From Megaleporinus macrocephalus (taxonomy: Eukaryota; Chordata; Actinopteri; Characiformes; Anostomidae): DNA of 64,000 nucleotides. Positions 63,122-64,000 of this stretch are shown here, one piece after another (positions within the stretch are counted from its first letter, which is position 1; the number at the start of each line of letters is the position of its first letter). The stretch spans positions 29,573,763 to 29,637,762 of the forward strand of contig CM038710.1 in assembly GCA_021613375.1 (NCBI GenBank), in the 5' to 3' direction. The translations under genes were made by a program, and so were the position numbers. The notes under the pieces are model-generated. The model was not told the DNA's origin. It saw only the letters and a program-made list of their open reading frames with translations, and did not search any database.

Positions 63122-64000
63122 CAGTAAACTGTCCCTGCGAAAAGGAAAGCTACAAAAGCTATGAAAATGGAAGCTACAAAAAGGTAAAGAGTGGATACGT
63201 CTTCTGTATAATATTTTTTTCTTTCTTTAAAAATGGTTCCCTTTTTTGCTTTAATGGCTGTTTTAACTAAAACTTAAGTGAATGTCTCTGACATCTGCAC
63301 TTCACTGTACATTTCAAAGAAATGATGACTTAAGATTGGAGTACCTTGGTTTTTACTAAATTGTGTCAATCCTTTGGGGTAACACTTCACAGTAGTGTAA
63401 TGTTCATGAGGCTACACGAGCTCGTCGTGACAATTGTAAATAAGCCCATATTGCTTTGTGGAATCCGTTGGTTAGCTTGGGGTAAGTCTGCTTTCTCATT
63501 TACAGCTAAACATGACTCAGAGCTGTAATCACACAGAATAGGTGCAACTGCATTTCTGGTATTATTCTGAAGCTCTGATGCACCAGAAAAGCATTAATTT
63601 CTCTTGTCACATTTATGAGTGCCACAGTTCGAGGTGTGTAAACTGAAAAAGAGTACGATTTTTCTCATATGACTCATTCACTTAATTCCTATTTACACAC
63701 AAGCATGCGTTCAAAGTACTCGTCTTTCAGTCTGTTGTATTGTAATCATAAGCTCTCGTGCATGTGTGTGCCTGCATGACAGAGGCTGACAGTTTGTATA
63801 ATAACTGTAATTTTTTAGAATTACTTTGATCAAAGCTTCCTTCACACATAAGAATTAGACATGAGCTTGCTGGGAGAATCCCTAAAACTCTTCTTCACCT
63901 TAATGGAACGGAGCAATTTCAGTTACAGCTAGTCGACATAAAGAGAACTACAGGGAACATTTAGGATGCAGGACATAGGGCTAGTATCGGTATTGACACT

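Larger units (their letters stand above)
53235..64000 (-). other. sema3f: Large 5' intron or upstream region of sema3f
   Basis: 10.8 kb with no coding exon I can support; the expected signal-peptide exon ending in an RLSFK-like sequence is not recognised. It contains the repeats listed separately. Purine-rich tracts occur at 53985-54020. The rest, including 55430-57630, 58770-62020 and 63130-64000, holds nothing recognisable and could include regulatory sequence. Confidence 0.6.

Overview
This is vertebrate nuclear DNA, most probably from a teleost fish. The genes are split into short exons with GT/AG introns. The proteins are clearly vertebrate, and the introns are full of DNA transposons (Tc1-like, hAT-like, piggyBac-like), non-LTR retroelement remnants and tandem repeats typical of fish genomes. 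An ostariophysan fish is plausible from the repeats but is not proven. No bacterial-style operon, CRISPR array or phage is present.

Three protein-coding genes account for all the coding sequence I can support. (1) Plus strand, 665-11739: a System N/A amino acid transporter of the SLC38A3/A5 group, best called slc38a5. Thirteen coding exons run to the stop codon; the first roughly 40-50 residues lie upstream of the window. (2) Plus strand, 20043-36629: a complete Wiskott-Aldrich syndrome protein gene (was), 11 coding exons and 648 residues, with WH1, basic, CRIB/GBD, a very long proline-rich exon and a WH2-central-acidic tail. (3) Minus strand, 40365-53234: semaphorin 3F (sema3f), 16 coding exons and 717 residues visible. 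The signal-peptide exon is not recognisable in the 53.2-64 kb interval and probably lies beyond the window. was and sema3f converge tail to tail; slc38a5 and was are head to tail.

No shared pathway is evident. slc38a5 is a plasma-membrane glutamine transporter, WAS drives Arp2/3 actin assembly in blood cells, and Sema3F is a secreted guidance cue. The value of the neighbourhood is evolutionary: in human, SLC38A5 and WAS lie together on Xp11.23, while SEMA3F and SLC38A3 lie together on 3p21.31. This window joins both sets.

The rest is repeat biology. Notable items are a 24-bp minisatellite of about 56 copies whose variants are mostly CpG-decay products, next to a stray 40-bp copy of an slc38a5 exon. 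A 75/83-bp GCTGGT/ACCAGC repeat occurs at three sites around was. A VNTR of about 52 bp has grown inside a dispersed element. Two adjacent sema3f introns each carry a transposon nested inside a Tc1-like element, three hAT/LTR insertions have intact target-site duplications, and one hAT family has two inverted copies 12 kb apart. I found no clear new gene or new enzymatic system.
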